Made by a program: the position numbers and the translations under genes. The notes under the pieces are model-generated. The model saw nothing but the letters and a program-made list of their open reading frames with translations. It searched no databases and was not told where the DNA came from. Positions 9,676-19,956 of a stretch of 64,000 nucleotides of DNA are shown here, in pieces (the stretch's first letter is position 1; every line of letters starts with the position of its first letter). This DNA comes from Tagetes erecta (taxonomy: Eukaryota; Streptophyta; Magnoliopsida; Asterales; Asteraceae), in NCBI GenBank assembly GCA_030867185.1, contig CM061489.1, positions 46,575,405-46,639,404 of the forward strand. Direction: 5' to 3'.

Positions 9676-12460
9676 GGACTCGGACGAATTCTTTAGGTGT
9701 ATTATGGAGTTGTGAGGTTTCGTACGGTGAAGGAAGGTGTTCTTAGGAGTTGTAAGGCGTCGTACATTATACTAATGTTCTATTCGAGTTCCTAATGTGG
9801 CATAAAGAGTCGTAAGATGTCCTAACTTGTCGTACGATGTTCAAAGGACTCGTACGAATTCATTAGGTTTATTATGGAGTTTTGAGGTTTCGTACTGTGA
9901 AGGAAGGTGTTCTTTGGATTTGTAAGGCGTCGTACATTATACTAACGTTCTATTCGAGTTCCTAATGTGGCATAAAGAGTCGTAAGATGTCCTAACTTGT
10001 CGTACGATGTTCAAAGGACTCGTACGAATTCATTAGGTTTATTATGGAGTTTTGAGGTTTCGTACTGTGAAGGAAGGTGTTCTTAGGATTTGTAAGGCGT
10101 CGTACATTATACTAACGTTCTATTCGAGTTCCTAATGTGGCATAAAGAGTCGTAAGATGTCCTAACTCGTCGTACGATGTTCAAAGGACTCGTACGAATT
10201 CATTAGGTTTGTTATGAAGTTTTAACGTTTCGTACGGTGTTGTAAGGTGTTGTTAGGAGTTTTAAGGCGTCTTGCATTATACTAACGTGCTTTTTAAGGT
10301 GCTAATATGGCATAAAAAGTCGTAAGAAGCCTTAAGTTGCCGTATGAAGTTCAAAGGATTCAGACGAGTTAATTAGGTTTATTATGGAGATTTATGGTTT
10401 TGTATAGTGTTGTAAGGTGTCATTAGGATTTGTAAGGAGTCCTAAATGATACTAACGTGATTTTCATATTGCTAATATGGCATACAGAGTCTAACTTGAT
10501 GTACGATGTTCAAAGGACTCGAACGAATTCTTTAGGTGTATTATGGAGTTTTGAGGTTTCGTACGGTGAAGGAAGGTGTTCTTAGGATTTGTAAGGCGTC
10601 GTACATTATACTAACGTTCTATTCGAGTTCCTATTGTGGCATAAAGAGTCGTAAGATGTCCTAACTCGTCGTACGATGTTCAAAGGACTCGTACGAATTC
10701 ATTAGGTTTATTATGGAGTTTTAACGTTTCGTACGGTGTTGTAAGGTGTTGTTAGGAGTTTTAAGGCGTCCTACATTATACTAACGTTCTTTTTAAGGTG
10801 CTAATATGGCATACAAACTCGTAAGAAGCCTTAAGTTGCCGTACGAAGTTCAAAGGATTCGGACGAGATAATTAGGTTTATTATGGAGATTTATGGTTTT
10901 GTACGGTGTTGTAAGGTGTTCTTAGGATTTGTAAGGAGTCCTAAATGATACTAACGTGATTTTCATGTTGCTAATATGGCATACAGAGTCTAACTTGACG
11001 TACGATGTTCAAAGTTCTCGGACGAATTCTTTAGGTTCATTATGGAGTTTTGAGGTTTCGTACGGTGAAGGAAGGTGTTCTTAGGAGTTGTAAGGCGTCG
11101 TACATTATACTAATGTTCTATTCGAGTTCCTAATGTGGCATAAAGAGTCGTAAGATATCCTAACTTGTCATTCGAGGTTCAAAGGACTCGTACGAATTCA
11201 TTAGGTTTATTATGGAGTTTTAAAGTTTCGTAAGGTGTTGTAAGGTGTTGTTAGGAGTTTTAAGGCGTCTTACATTATACTAACGTGCTTTTTAAGGTGC
11301 TAATATGGCATACAAAGTCGTAAGAAGCGTTAAGTTGCCGTATGAAGTTCAAAGGATTCAGACGAGTTAATTAGGTTTATTATGGAGATTTATGGTTTTG
11401 TACGGTGTTGTAAGGTGTTCTTAGGATTTGTAAGGAGTCCTAAATGATACTAACGTGATTTTCATATTGCTAATATGGCATTCAGAGTCTAACTTGACGT
11501 ACGATGTTCAAATGACTCGGACGAATTCTTTAGGTGTATTATGGAGTTATGAGGTTTCGTACGGTGAAGGAAGGTGTTCTTAGGATTTGTAAGGCGTCGT
11601 ACATTATACTAACGTTCTATTCAAGTTCCTAATGTGGCATAAAGAGTCGTAAGATGTCCTAACTCGTCGTACGATGTTCAAGGGACTCGTACGAATTCAT
11701 TAGGTTTATTATGGAGTTTTAACGTTTCGTACGGTGTTGTAAGGTGTTGTTAGGAGTTTTAAGGCGTCCTACATTATACTAACGTGCTTTTTAAGGTGCT
11801 AATATGGCATACAAAGTCTTAAGAAGCCTTAAGTTGCCGTACGAAGTTCAAAGGAATCGGACGAGATAATTAGGTTTATTATGGAGATTTATGGTTTTGT
11901 ACGGTGTTGTAAGGTGTTCTTAGGATTTGTAAGGAGTCCTAAATGATACTAACGTGATTTTCATGTTGCTAATATGGCATACAGAGTCTAACTTGACGTA
12001 CGATGTTCAAAGGACTCAGACGAATTCTTTAGGTGTATTATGGAGTTTTGAGGTTTCGTACGGTGAAGGAAGGTGTTCTTAGGAGTTGTAAGGCGTCGTA
12101 CATTATACTAATGTTCTATTCGAGTTCCTAATGTGGCATAAAGAGTCGTAAGATGTCCTAACTTGTCATTCGAGGTTCAAAGGACTCGTACGAATTCATT
12201 AGGTTTATTATGGAGTTTTAAAGTTTCGTATGGTGTTGTAAGGTGTTGTTAGGAGTTTTAAGGCGTCTTACATTATACTAACGTGCTTTTTAAGGTGCTA
12301 ATATGGCATACAAAGTCGTAAGAAGCGTTAAGTTGCCGTATGAAGTTCAAAGGATTCAGACGAGTTAATTAGGTTTATTATGGAGATTTATGGTTTTGTA
12401 CGGTGTTGTAAGGTGTTCTTAGGATTTGTAAGGAGTCCTAAATGATACTAACGTGATTTT
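6784..12460 (+). repeat. Satellite array, segment 3
   Basis: Continuous A/B/C monomers up to the long LINE insertion. The 4131-bp duplication ends at 9675. Beyond it monomers keep the same order with ordinary class variation, including A-B-C-C-C near 9.4-10.3 kb. There is no gene or other insert. Confidence 0.96.
12445..12460. repeat. Target site duplication, left, of long LINE copy (16 bp)
   Basis: The 16-mer atactaacgtgatttt (start of a B monomer) ends at 12460 and recurs at 23395-23410. The satellite then continues with catattgc as if uninterrupted. Confidence 0.9.
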
Positions 12461-12753
12461 TTTTTGGGTAAAGGGTTACCCCGGTGATTCTATTATAAAG
12501 ACAACCGTCAATGAAGTACAAGTAGTGAGGAAGCGTTCCACACTAGTTCATATATGGGACAGGCCCCACATATGTGAACATAAAAACAAAAAAACCCACA
12601 AAACAACACCAAGACAAACCAAACAATCTAGCCTACCACAAATTGATGACATAAACAAAATTAAATAAAAAACCATTTCATCAGCCGCCATCATCAAAAG
12701 TGTAGATTCCACCCCAAAGAAACCTCAACCAATATTGCTAGCAGATCAACTCC
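12461..12753 (-). other. 3' UTR and short A tail of the LINE-like element
   Basis: 293 nt between the TAG stop (12754-12756) and the left target duplication. In element orientation it contains three potential hairpins: CATATGTGGG pairing with CCCATATATG through one G-U pair; tagtgtgga pairing with tcctcacta with one mismatch; and the terminal GGGTAA/TTACCC stem just before the A run. The same three elements occur in the copies at 2363 and 24411. LINE reverse transcriptases of several clades recognise a 3'-terminal stem-loop; that role here is inference. Confidence 0.8.
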
Positions 12754-13057
12754 CTAGTAATCCAGAATATCAGACAAACCATTAACACCCGATGTAGAAG
12801 GAGTACCTGCCCTCTTAGAACCCGATGGAGATTCTAGCGCCATTGCCATGCTCATCATATACCTTGCCATCCCATTATCCATATCTAAAACCTCATCCAC
12901 TTCCGAATCCGAGTCAAACCTAGAGCTTTCCTTATCCATGTTCCCTTTCACCTTGTCTGTCTCAATTTCATCTATTTTCTCCACAGATAACGCCTCAAAA
13001 GGGTTTGATGTAGTTAGATCAGATTTACCCATATTTGAACCACTTTTAGTCTCCATA
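12754..13057 (-). pseudogene. LINE ORF1, C-terminal part (separated by LTR element)
   Basis: Last 100 or so codons of the LINE ORF1-type protein, ending in TAG at 12754-12756. It is in frame with the N-terminal part at 21972-23209 once the chromovirus and one gtatc copy are discounted. Visible features are an NPFEAL segment, an acidic Asp/Ser/Glu stretch (SDSEVDEV) and a Met-rich stretch before the ILDY end. Acidic tails after the zinc knuckle are common in plant DUF4283 LINE ORF1 proteins. The minus-strand frame stays open through 13170, into the LTR, but those upstream codons belong to the LTR and are not native. Cut off from its start, this piece is probably not expressed as designed. Confidence 0.82.
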
Positions 13058-13062
13058 GTATC
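13058..13062. repeat. Target site duplication, left, of chromovirus (gtatc)
   Basis: gtatc directly before the LTR terminus TGTCACAAC, matched by gtatc at 21972-21976 directly after the other terminus TTTTACA. Five base pairs is the standard length for Ty3/gypsy integration. Confidence 0.95.
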
Positions 13063-14550
13063 TGTCACAACCCCAACGCGGCGGGCGGTCCCAGGTGCCC
13101 GGGGGTTTACACGCGTGTGACGAATGGATATCAGGAGCAACGCAGCGGAATCAACAACATACATAAACACAGCTTAAAACAGAAAGCTGTTCATACATTA
13201 AACTTCAAATATACAATAGTTTGATTACAAAACGACCATTGATTGTATGATACATAACATCAACAAACTAAAGCTAACAACTATTCTAGGTCCAGAGCGT
13301 CTATCTTCTAAGCCCGCAAGCCCTCTACCTGCTCTAGCCTCAACAGTGCTTTCCTGCATCACACGGCACCTAGGATGTGTGCCAAAAAGTTTTAAAAGAA
13401 AGGGTCAGCTTACGCTGGTGAGTTCATAATAAAACATTTTACAAAACATTACAAACATTCAACCAAATACTTGTAAAAACACTGATCAACGAGTTGCCAA
13501 GCTCCATTGATCAAAGAGTTACCACTAACTCCATCATTTACATGCATTTCATAAACATACTAGCATCATCAGATAAATATACACAGTCAATACGATAAAC
13601 CCCTCAACAACTCCGTCAGGCACGTCTGCGCTGGAGCAGAATATATGCATATACCCTTCACTGAGTTTACCGCCCGTCACCCAAAAACAGAAGTGGTATT
13701 GCCCGATATTTACCGTAGAATGCTAGCCAACCGTTCATAAACAACAGTTTAAGAACACAACCATTCCAAAAGAGTTTATACAAAAACTCACAATCATTTG
13801 CAACCAAAACAGGTTTAACCAACACATCCAGTTTTGTAAAACATACAATCATTTCAAAAGAGTTTAAGTGTATGAACTCACCTCAACAAGATCACAACAA
13901 GCTCACAACTAGCTTCGGTCCTTGATCTAATCCCAACAATCAATCCAAATGGATATCTTCACGATCACACAATTAGCTATATCGACAATCAATATCAATA
14001 GCTATAATCCACCTATAACGCGATATCACAACGTTATAAATAACGATTCCTAAGACTATGTAAGTCCTAGGGCATAACTAGCGAAGCATACGACTAGACA
14101 CGAGTCGTTGCCACCTACGCCTACCAAATTCCACACCTCGGGGATCTAAACGAATTCTACAGAGATATGTTACCTGTTCACAACGGATATCATACCCCTA
14201 GGGTACGGATATTCAATCCGCACCCTCCCCGGGTAATCTACCCGTTAGTTGCGGGTGTTTAATCCCGCAACTATTTCCCCTAGCACGTCCCTTGTGCTAT
14301 GCGGGTATCTTCACCCCGCATTCCCATCGGGTTCCCAACCCGATTCCCGTCCTAAACTAATCGAGAATGAAAGACCATTTACCTCGTCGATCACCGATCT
14401 TCAATTGCGCAACACCTCGATGACCACCGCTCTTCACTCGGGCAGAACCTCGACGCACGCCAAGCGATCTACACACGCCCGAGATTCGAAGGAACGTCAC
14501 GACGCAGGGTACCGCACACGAGGCGCGATTCCGCAAGAAAACTAGAGTGT

Positions 14551-14580
14551 TTCTCTCTCTAAAAAGTTCTAGAGAGAGAA
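14551..14580 (-). other. Perfect 11-bp inverted repeat near predicted transcript start (3' LTR)
   Basis: ttctctctcta (14551-14561) and tagagagagaa (14570-14580) are exact reverse complements around an 8-nt loop. It starts about 36 nt downstream of the TATA box in the direction of transcription, so it would fold within the first nucleotides of R. The same structure is at 21445-21474. Confidence 0.75.
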
Positions 14581-14615
14581 GGGGAATGAGCAAGGAGTGA
14601 AGGGGGGTTGCACCC

Positions 14616-14624
14616 CTTTTTATA
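14616..14624 (-). promoter_or_regulatory. TATA box of chromovirus LTR (3' LTR copy)
   Basis: The minus strand reads TATAAAAAG. It is the only strong TATA-like word I noticed at a suitable place in the LTR, followed downstream by a G-rich then CT/AG-rich stretch. The start site would be about 25-35 nt downstream, near 14580-14592. Confidence 0.65.
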
Positions 14625-15077
14625 GGCTGGTCGGGCTGTTCTAGGCGCTACGCGCAGCACCATGGGCCCTCCTGCGCGTATCGCGTAACAGGCAAGTGCC
14701 TGACAGCTGTTTTCCACCCGACTGACACTAGGCGATACGCGCACAGGCCTACCCTCTCATGCGCGGACCGCGTAACCCATGTTTTCAGATTCCTCTCGTC
14801 GAAACACGTGGAATTCATATATTATGGGCTCCGTAACTCTTCTTCTAAGTCAAGATATGATCGAAACAAGTTTTCGGGCATTCCTCGGGTGTTTTCGCAT
14901 TTCCCGCTTCGTTATAACTCCGATTTGAGTTCCGTTTTCGCCCACGTTCTTCATTTTAAGTCCTCTATCACCCCTAGGGTTTATCTCTATACATTAGGAC
15001 TTTTTATTCAACGTGCTATTTACATGAACACCCGCCCATTATCGACATATACTTAAGTCAAAATTTAGGGTTTTACA

Positions 15078-15091
15078 TTTCTCCCCTCCTT
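15078..15091 (-). promoter_or_regulatory. Polypurine tract
   Basis: The minus strand reads AAGGAGGGGAGAAA immediately before the 3' LTR terminus. It primes plus-strand DNA synthesis during reverse transcription. Position and composition are typical of plant chromoviruses. Confidence 0.9.
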
Positions 15092-15120
15092 AAAAGAATT
15101 TCGTCCTCGAAATTCGAATA

Positions 15121-16785
15121 TTACAAAAATAACTGAGGGTATTTGGCTTTCATCTCACTAGCCAATTCCCAAGTCTTCTCCGGTCCTCTTTGTCCTTCCC
15201 ATTGGACCAACACCAACCAGATTCTTTTCTTTCTCAACTTTCTTTCTTGAGTATCAAGAATCTTTACCGGCCTCTCTGTAAAAGATAGCTTCTCGCTTAC
15301 TTGAACATCCTCAAGAGGTATAGCTTGATTTGGATCCGCCAAACACTTCCTTAAGTTTGACACATGAAAGGTATCGAGCACACCCTTCAAGGTTTCCGGT
15401 AACTCAAGCTTATAAGCAACTTTCCCAACTCTCGCAACAATCTTAAATGGACCAATATACCTCGGGGCTAACTTTCCACGTTTGATAAACCTCACCACTC
15501 CTTTCCATGGAGATACTTTCAACATCACGTAATCTCCAACTTTGAATTCTAAGGGCCTTCTACGAACATCAGCATAACTTTTCTGCCTATCCTGGGCAGC
15601 TTTCAGCCTTTTCTTAATCAGTTGGATTTTATCAGTTGTTTCTAACATCATCTCAGTACTACACAACTGATCATCCCCAACTTCCGTCCAACAAACAGGA
15701 GTTCTGCACTTTCTTCCATAAAGTGCTTCAAATGGTGCCATCCCTATGCTGGTGTGATAACTGTTGTTGTATGAAAACTCAACCAATGGTAAGAATTCAT
15801 CCCAACTACCACTAAAGTCAATCACACACGCACGCAGCATATCCTCTAGGGTTTGGATCGTACGCTCACTCTGCCCATCGGTTTGAGGATGATATGCTGT
15901 GCTCAAATTCAATCTAGTTCCTAGATCTTTTTGCAGACTCGCCCAAAACCTTGACGTGAATCGACTATCTCTGTCAGAGATGATCGAAAGTGGCACGCCA
16001 TGTCTACTCACAATCTCCTTGATATACAATTTCGCCATCTTCTCTAGTGAGTAGCTCTCGTTATATGGTATGAAATGGGACGACTTGGTCAATCGATCCA
16101 CAATCACCCATATGGCATTATGCCCTGCACGAGTTCTTGGGAGCTTCGTAACATAATCCATCGTTATTCTTTCCCACTTCCAAACTGGTAATTCTATCTG
16201 CTGTAACAGACCTGCTGGTTTCTGATGCTCAATCTTAACTTGTAAACAAGTCAAGCACCTTTGCACATACTGTGCAATTGATCTCTTCATATTGGGCCAC
16301 CAATAATGCTCTTTCAAGCTCTTGAACATCTTATCCGTTCCAGGATGAATCGAGTACTTAGACTTGTGGGTTTCGTCAAGAATCTTATCTTGGATACCTC
16401 CAAACTTTGGAACCCAGATTCTTGATCCAAACCTTAGAATCTCATCCTTTCCTTTTGTCAACAAACCTTCCTTTCCCACCATTCGCTCCTTCTTGATGCT
16501 GTCTTCCTTCAAGGCATTTGTCTGAGCTTCAACGATCTGATCCTTCCAATCAATCGTTACAATGATCTGCAAAGCCCTTACTCTAATGGGTTTAACCCTC
16601 TCCTTTCGACTCAGGGCGTCTGCCACCACATTGGCCTTGCCAGGATGGTATTTGATCTCACAATCATAATCGCTAAGCAATTCCATCCATCTACGTTGCC
16701 TCATATTTAGCTCCTTCTGATCAAAAAGGTGTTGGAGGCTTTTGTGATCAGAATATATCACGAATTTAGTACCATAAAGATAGTG
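15121..16785 (-). CDS. Pol part downstream of the stop: RNase H end, integrase, chromodomain
   Basis: Open frame from just after the TGA to the stop at 15121, in the same frame as the upstream part. It begins with the RNase H C-terminal region (DHKSLQHLF, then VVADALSRK), followed by the integrase HHCC and DDE sites, the GPF module and a chromodomain ending WELASEMKAKYPQLF. All catalytic integrase residues appear present, so the protein part is undamaged. No ATG supports separate translation at its start. Confidence 0.85.
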   Translation of the reverse strand, partial: HYLYGTKFVIYSDHKSLQHLFDQKELNMRQRRWMELLSDYDCEIKYHPGKANVVADALSRKERVKPIRVRALQIIVTIDWKDQIVEAQTNALKEDSIKKERMVGKEGLLTKGKDEILRFGSRIWVPKFGGIQDKILDETHKSKYSIHPGTDKMFKSLKEHYWWPNMKRSIAQYVQRCLTCLQVKIEHQKPAGLLQQIELPVWKWERITMDYVTKLPRTRAGHNAIWVIVDRLTKSSHFIPYNESYSLEKMAKLYIKEIVSRHGVPLSIISDRDSRFTSRFWASLQKDLGTRLNLSTAYHPQTDGQSERTIQTLEDMLRACVIDFSGSWDEFLPLVEFSYNNSYHTSIGMAPFEALYGRKCRTPVCWTEVGDDQLCSTEMMLETTDKIQLIKKRLKAAQDRQKSYADVRRRPLEFKVGDYVMLKVSPWKGVVRFIKRGKLAPRYIGPFKIVARVGKVAYKLELPETLKGVLDTFHVSNLRKCLADPNQAIPLEDVQVSEKLSFTERPVKILDTQERKLRKKRIWLVLVQWEGQRGPEKTWELASEMKAKYPQLFL

Positions 16786-16788
16786 TCA
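16786..16788 (-). other. Premature TGA in RNase H
   Basis: The only in-frame stop in gag-pol, between ...FALKTW and HYLYGT.... Related elements have Arg here (family knowledge). A CGA to TGA change is a C-to-T transition at a CpG, the signature of deaminated methylcytosine, common in silenced transposons. Confidence 0.88.
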
Positions 16789-19665
16789 CCAAGTCTTCAA
16801 GGCAAACACTATGGCACCTAATTCCAAATCATGTGTGGTGTAACGTTTCTCATGAACGCTTAATTGTCGTGATGCATAGGCAATGACCTTCTCTCGTTGC
16901 ATCAGCACGCAACCAAGACCATTAAGCGAGGCATCACAACATACCACAAAATCCTCATTACCTTCGGGTAATGAAAGAATTGGAGCACTACAAAGCTTCT
17001 TCTTCAAGACACTAAAGGCTTCCTCTTGCTCGGGTCCCCATTTGAACTCAGCCTTCTTCCGCGTTAATGCAGTCATCGGTGTAGCAATCTTGGAGAAGTC
17101 TTTGATAAATCTTCGGTAGTACCCAGCTAAGCCTAAGAAGCTTCTAATTTCCGTGGGAGTCTTCGGGACTTCCCATTTCATTATAGCCTCTATCTTAGTT
17201 GGATCTACCTGAACACCAGCTTCATTTATCACATGCCCGAGAAATTGAACTTCTCTCTTCCAAAAATCACACTTGGAGAACTTAGCATACAGCTTCTCCT
17301 GCCTGAGAGTTTCCAAAACCTTCTTCAAGTGTTCAGCATGATCATTTTGATCTCTCGAATAGACCAAAATATCATCAATAAAGACAATGACAAACTTGTC
17401 TAGATACGGCTTGCAGACTCTGTTCATGAGATCCATGAATGCTGCAGGGGCATTGGTTAGTCCAAAGGACATAACCAAAAACTCATAGTGCCCATAACGG
17501 GTTCTAAAAGCCGTCTTCGGAATATCCTCTTCCCTCACCTTTAGTTGATGGTATCCAGACCTAAGATCGATCTTGGAGAAATAACTTGCGCCTTGCAGCT
17601 GATCAAACAGATCGTCTATCCTCGGCAATGGATACTTGTTCTTAATTGTCAACTTGTTCAGCTCACGATAGTCAATACACATCCGCATGGAGCCGTCTTT
17701 CTTCTTCACAAACAGAACTGGTGCACCCCAAGGGGATGAACTCGGTCTAATGAAGCCTAAGTCGAGCAACTCCTGGACTTGCTTCATTAGTTCTTGCAAT
17801 TCGGAGGGCGCCAAACGATAAGGAGCCTTCGCAATCGGCCTTGCTTCAGGTATTAAATCGATTCGAAATTCGATTTGTCGGTTGGGAGGGAGTCCAGGTA
17901 AGTCGTCAGGAAACACATCAGGGTAATCACACACGACTGGAATATCCGATATCTGTTTTTCAGGCTTAGCATCTAAAGCATAGGCTATAAAAGCCTCACA
18001 ACCTTTCATCAAACATTTACTGGCCTTAATTGCAGATATCATCCGGATATTACCTCCGATACTATTTCCCTTAACCACTAATGTTTCACCATCTGACTTA
18101 CATACCCTAACCAACTTTTTCTCACAATCAACTTGGGCTCGATTATAAGTTAACCAGTCCATTCCTATGACTACATCATAACTACACAAGTTCATAGGCA
18201 TAACATCAACTGGAAACTCAACACCATTTAGATTAAGCAAGCAATCCTTATACACTACTGTTATCATATCACTTCCTCCATTTGCTGTTTCTACCTCATA
18301 AGCAGAATCTAGCACTACGGGTTCTTTTCCTAGGTATTTACCAAAGGAAACTGACACAAAACTCTTATTTGCACCCGTGTCAAATAAAACCTTAGCATAA
18401 ACATTATTTACAGGAAACATACCTGCCACAACATCCTCATTTACTTCCTTATCATCACCCTTCTTCATAACAAACACCCGCCCTTTGGCTGGGTTCTTTA
18501 CTCCTTTAAATTTAGGGCAATCATTCTTAAAATGCCCTGTTTCCTGACAATTATAGCACTTAATCGTCGGACACGACCTTGAGAGATGTCCCGATTGCTG
18601 ACATCTGTAACACCTCTTCTCTTGATATTCCTCTCCAGCCTTCCCCTTGTCTTTGCCACCGCCTTCTCCCTTTTTGAACTTGAATCTACGGCCAGAACCA
18701 CTCTTTTTATCCTCCGACTTCCTCTTCCTTTCTCGTTCATGTGTCTCTTGACTCTGCACCTCATCGTAGATGATTGCGCTCAGTCCTACTGCTTCATCAA
18801 AGGTCGTTGGCCCTTTTGCCTTCACATGCGTTCGGACCTTTGGTGGAAGCCCCTGGATATAACATCTCAACCTTCTGGACTCAGGAGTGACTAAGTGGGG
18901 AACCAACAAAGCCATCTCGTTGAATCTCGAGGTGTATTCACGATGTGTCATCGATCCAGCCTCTAACCGAAGAAACTCCATCTCCATCTTGTCCAACTCA
19001 TTCTGCGGACAGAATTGTTGGAGTACCAACTCCTTCATGTCATTCCACCTCATGCTATCGATAGTGGCTTGTCCTTTCCTTTGGACTATCGTCTTCCACC
19101 AGTGCATAGCTTCTTCTTCAAACGAATGAGCAGCGTACTTGACCGCTTGATCTTCTCGGCACTCACTGATGTTGATCACAGCTTCCATCGCAGAAATCCA
19201 ATTGTACGTCGCTATGGCACCACCTTTTCCATTGAAGGGTTTAGGAGTACAATCCTTAAAACCTTTATACAAGCAACCTTTCTTTGGGATTCTCCCGCCA
19301 TCGTTTCCACCAGTATCATCACCGCCTCTAGCATCGCCACCACTTCCCGTGCCACCACTACCTCTAGTACCACCACTGCCTCTGGTGCCTTCAGTACCAC
19401 CACTACCATCACCGCCTCCACGGTTCCCTTCATTTGATCTCCTCTGCAATGCAGAGTCTAAGATTCTAGGCAACGTGGTTTCCAGTACCTTGGAGACTTG
19501 ATTAGCAACCGCCGAATTAAACTGGGTTTCCGTCATGATAACTTCCTCTCTGTCATTATCATGATTCTCGATAGTTTCAGCGTTATCAGTTTCTTTATTC
19601 GTGTTCGTACTAGTACTTCTTCTTGTAGGAGGACGTCTACCGCTACCTTTCCTTTTACCAGCCAT
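16789..19665 (-). CDS. Gag-protease-RT-partial RNase H (959 residues)
   Basis: Upstream part of the polyprotein as it would be translated, from ATG 19663-19665 to the codon before the TGA. It holds Gag, both CCHC knuckles, retropepsin (DTG), complete reverse transcriptase (LPRIDDLFD, YHQ, FGLTNAPA and FIDD landmarks) and the N-terminal part of RNase H (CDAS landmark). A Gag-bearing product could still be made and packaged in virus-like particles; that is inference. Confidence 0.9.
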
Positions 19666-19940
19666 AACTCTACCTACAAAAGAGAGCAGGGAGTCAGTAT
19701 TCACATGATGGACCATGATTAAGAACAATATAGTGCTTGTAAACAAATAATGACAGTGGCCAGTTGCAATTATTTATTTACCGCGCTGATCGTGTTCTTA
19801 GCCATTCTCCGCCACGTTCATACCAAAACCCATTTCTCTTTCTAGAAAGGAAACTTCTATACACCTATGCGGGCACTTATCCTATCTTATCTTAGTTTAA
19901 GTCTAGATACTAAACTTGTACCTAGTTCGCTTAAACTACG
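19666..19940 (-). other. Untranslated leader of the chromovirus
   Basis: About 275 nt between the primer binding site and the chosen ATG. In-frame codons upstream of the ATG run to 19746 but show no domain. Packaging signals usually lie in this region; none can be recognised by eye. Confidence 0.7.
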
Positions 19941-19952
19941 GCTCTGATACCA
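19941..19952 (-). promoter_or_regulatory. Primer binding site, initiator-Met tRNA
   Basis: The minus strand reads TGGTATCAGAGC, complementary to the 3' end of plant initiator methionine tRNA. It lies four bases inside the 5' LTR end (LTR starts at 19957). This is the usual primer of plant Ty3/gypsy and Ty1/copia elements and confirms minus orientation. Confidence 0.95.
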
Positions 19953-19956
19953 AGCC

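Larger units (their letters stand above)
13063..15077 (-). repeat. 3' LTR of the chromovirus (2015 bp)
   Basis: Begins TGTCACAAC and ends TTTTACA on the plus strand. It matches 19957-21971 in length and, apart from three substitutions I could find, in sequence: g/a in ctacctgctctag, t/a in tttacatgcat, c/t in atcacccctaggg. The TATA box on the minus strand at 14616-14624 places U3 at about 14625-15077. The remaining roughly 1.5 kb is R plus U5, an unusually long share. Several short open frames here are repeated in the other LTR only because the LTRs are duplicates. Confidence 0.96.
15121..19665 (-). pseudogene. gag-pol: Chromovirus gag-pol polyprotein, one in-frame stop
   Basis: One frame of 1514 codons plus stop, interrupted only at codon 960 (16786-16788, TGA). 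The ATG at 19663-19665 (MAGKRKGSG) is chosen because upstream in-frame residues look like leader. Domains: Gly-rich low-complexity stretch about 79-124; retrotransposon Gag about 130-300; CCHC knuckles at 352-365 and 370-383; protease DTGAN at 429; reverse transcriptase about 590-800 with FIDD at 762-765; RNase H from about 905. After the stop: rest of RNase H; integrase zinc site H1100, H1107, C1137, C1140 and catalytic D1170, D1231, E1267 (D-35-E spacing); GPF module near 1405; chromodomain about 1466-1513. No frameshift separates gag from pol. Translation would stop inside RNase H, losing integrase and chromodomain. Confidence 0.95.

Noticed and set aside
1..12460. Regular direct repeats resembling a CRISPR array
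   Set aside because: There are no unique spacers; the whole 159-170 bp unit is repeated head to tail, and the associated elements are plant retrotransposons.
12453..12668. 71-codon plus-strand frame over the LINE tail
   Set aside because: It is antisense to the LINE 3' UTR, begins in the satellite, and is Lys/Thr-rich from the T/A-rich tail.
12754..13057. C-terminal LINE part as the end of ORF2, joined by internal deletion
   Set aside because: NPFEAL and the acidic SDSEVDEV stretch fit the end of plant ORF1, and the join is in frame with nothing missing. It is kept as a weaker alternative.
13063..13170. Minus-strand codons upstream of the LINE C-terminal part, with an apparent start at 13170
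   Set aside because: These codons lie in the LTR. The native frame continues from 21972, as shown by the target duplication and the exact multiple of three.
14249..14545. 98-codon plus-strand frame in the 3' LTR, repeated at 21143-21439
   Set aside because: The repetition is due to LTR duplication. The frame is antisense to the element and shows no recognisable domain.
15003..15008. AATAAA on the minus strand as the chromovirus polyadenylation signal
   Set aside because: It lies upstream of the TATA box, in U3, so it cannot end the transcript begun in the other LTR.
18498..19501. Several 70-140 codon frames opposite or overlapping gag
   Set aside because: They shadow the gag frame. Their Pro/Ser/Thr runs come from the reverse complement of the Gly-rich stretch.
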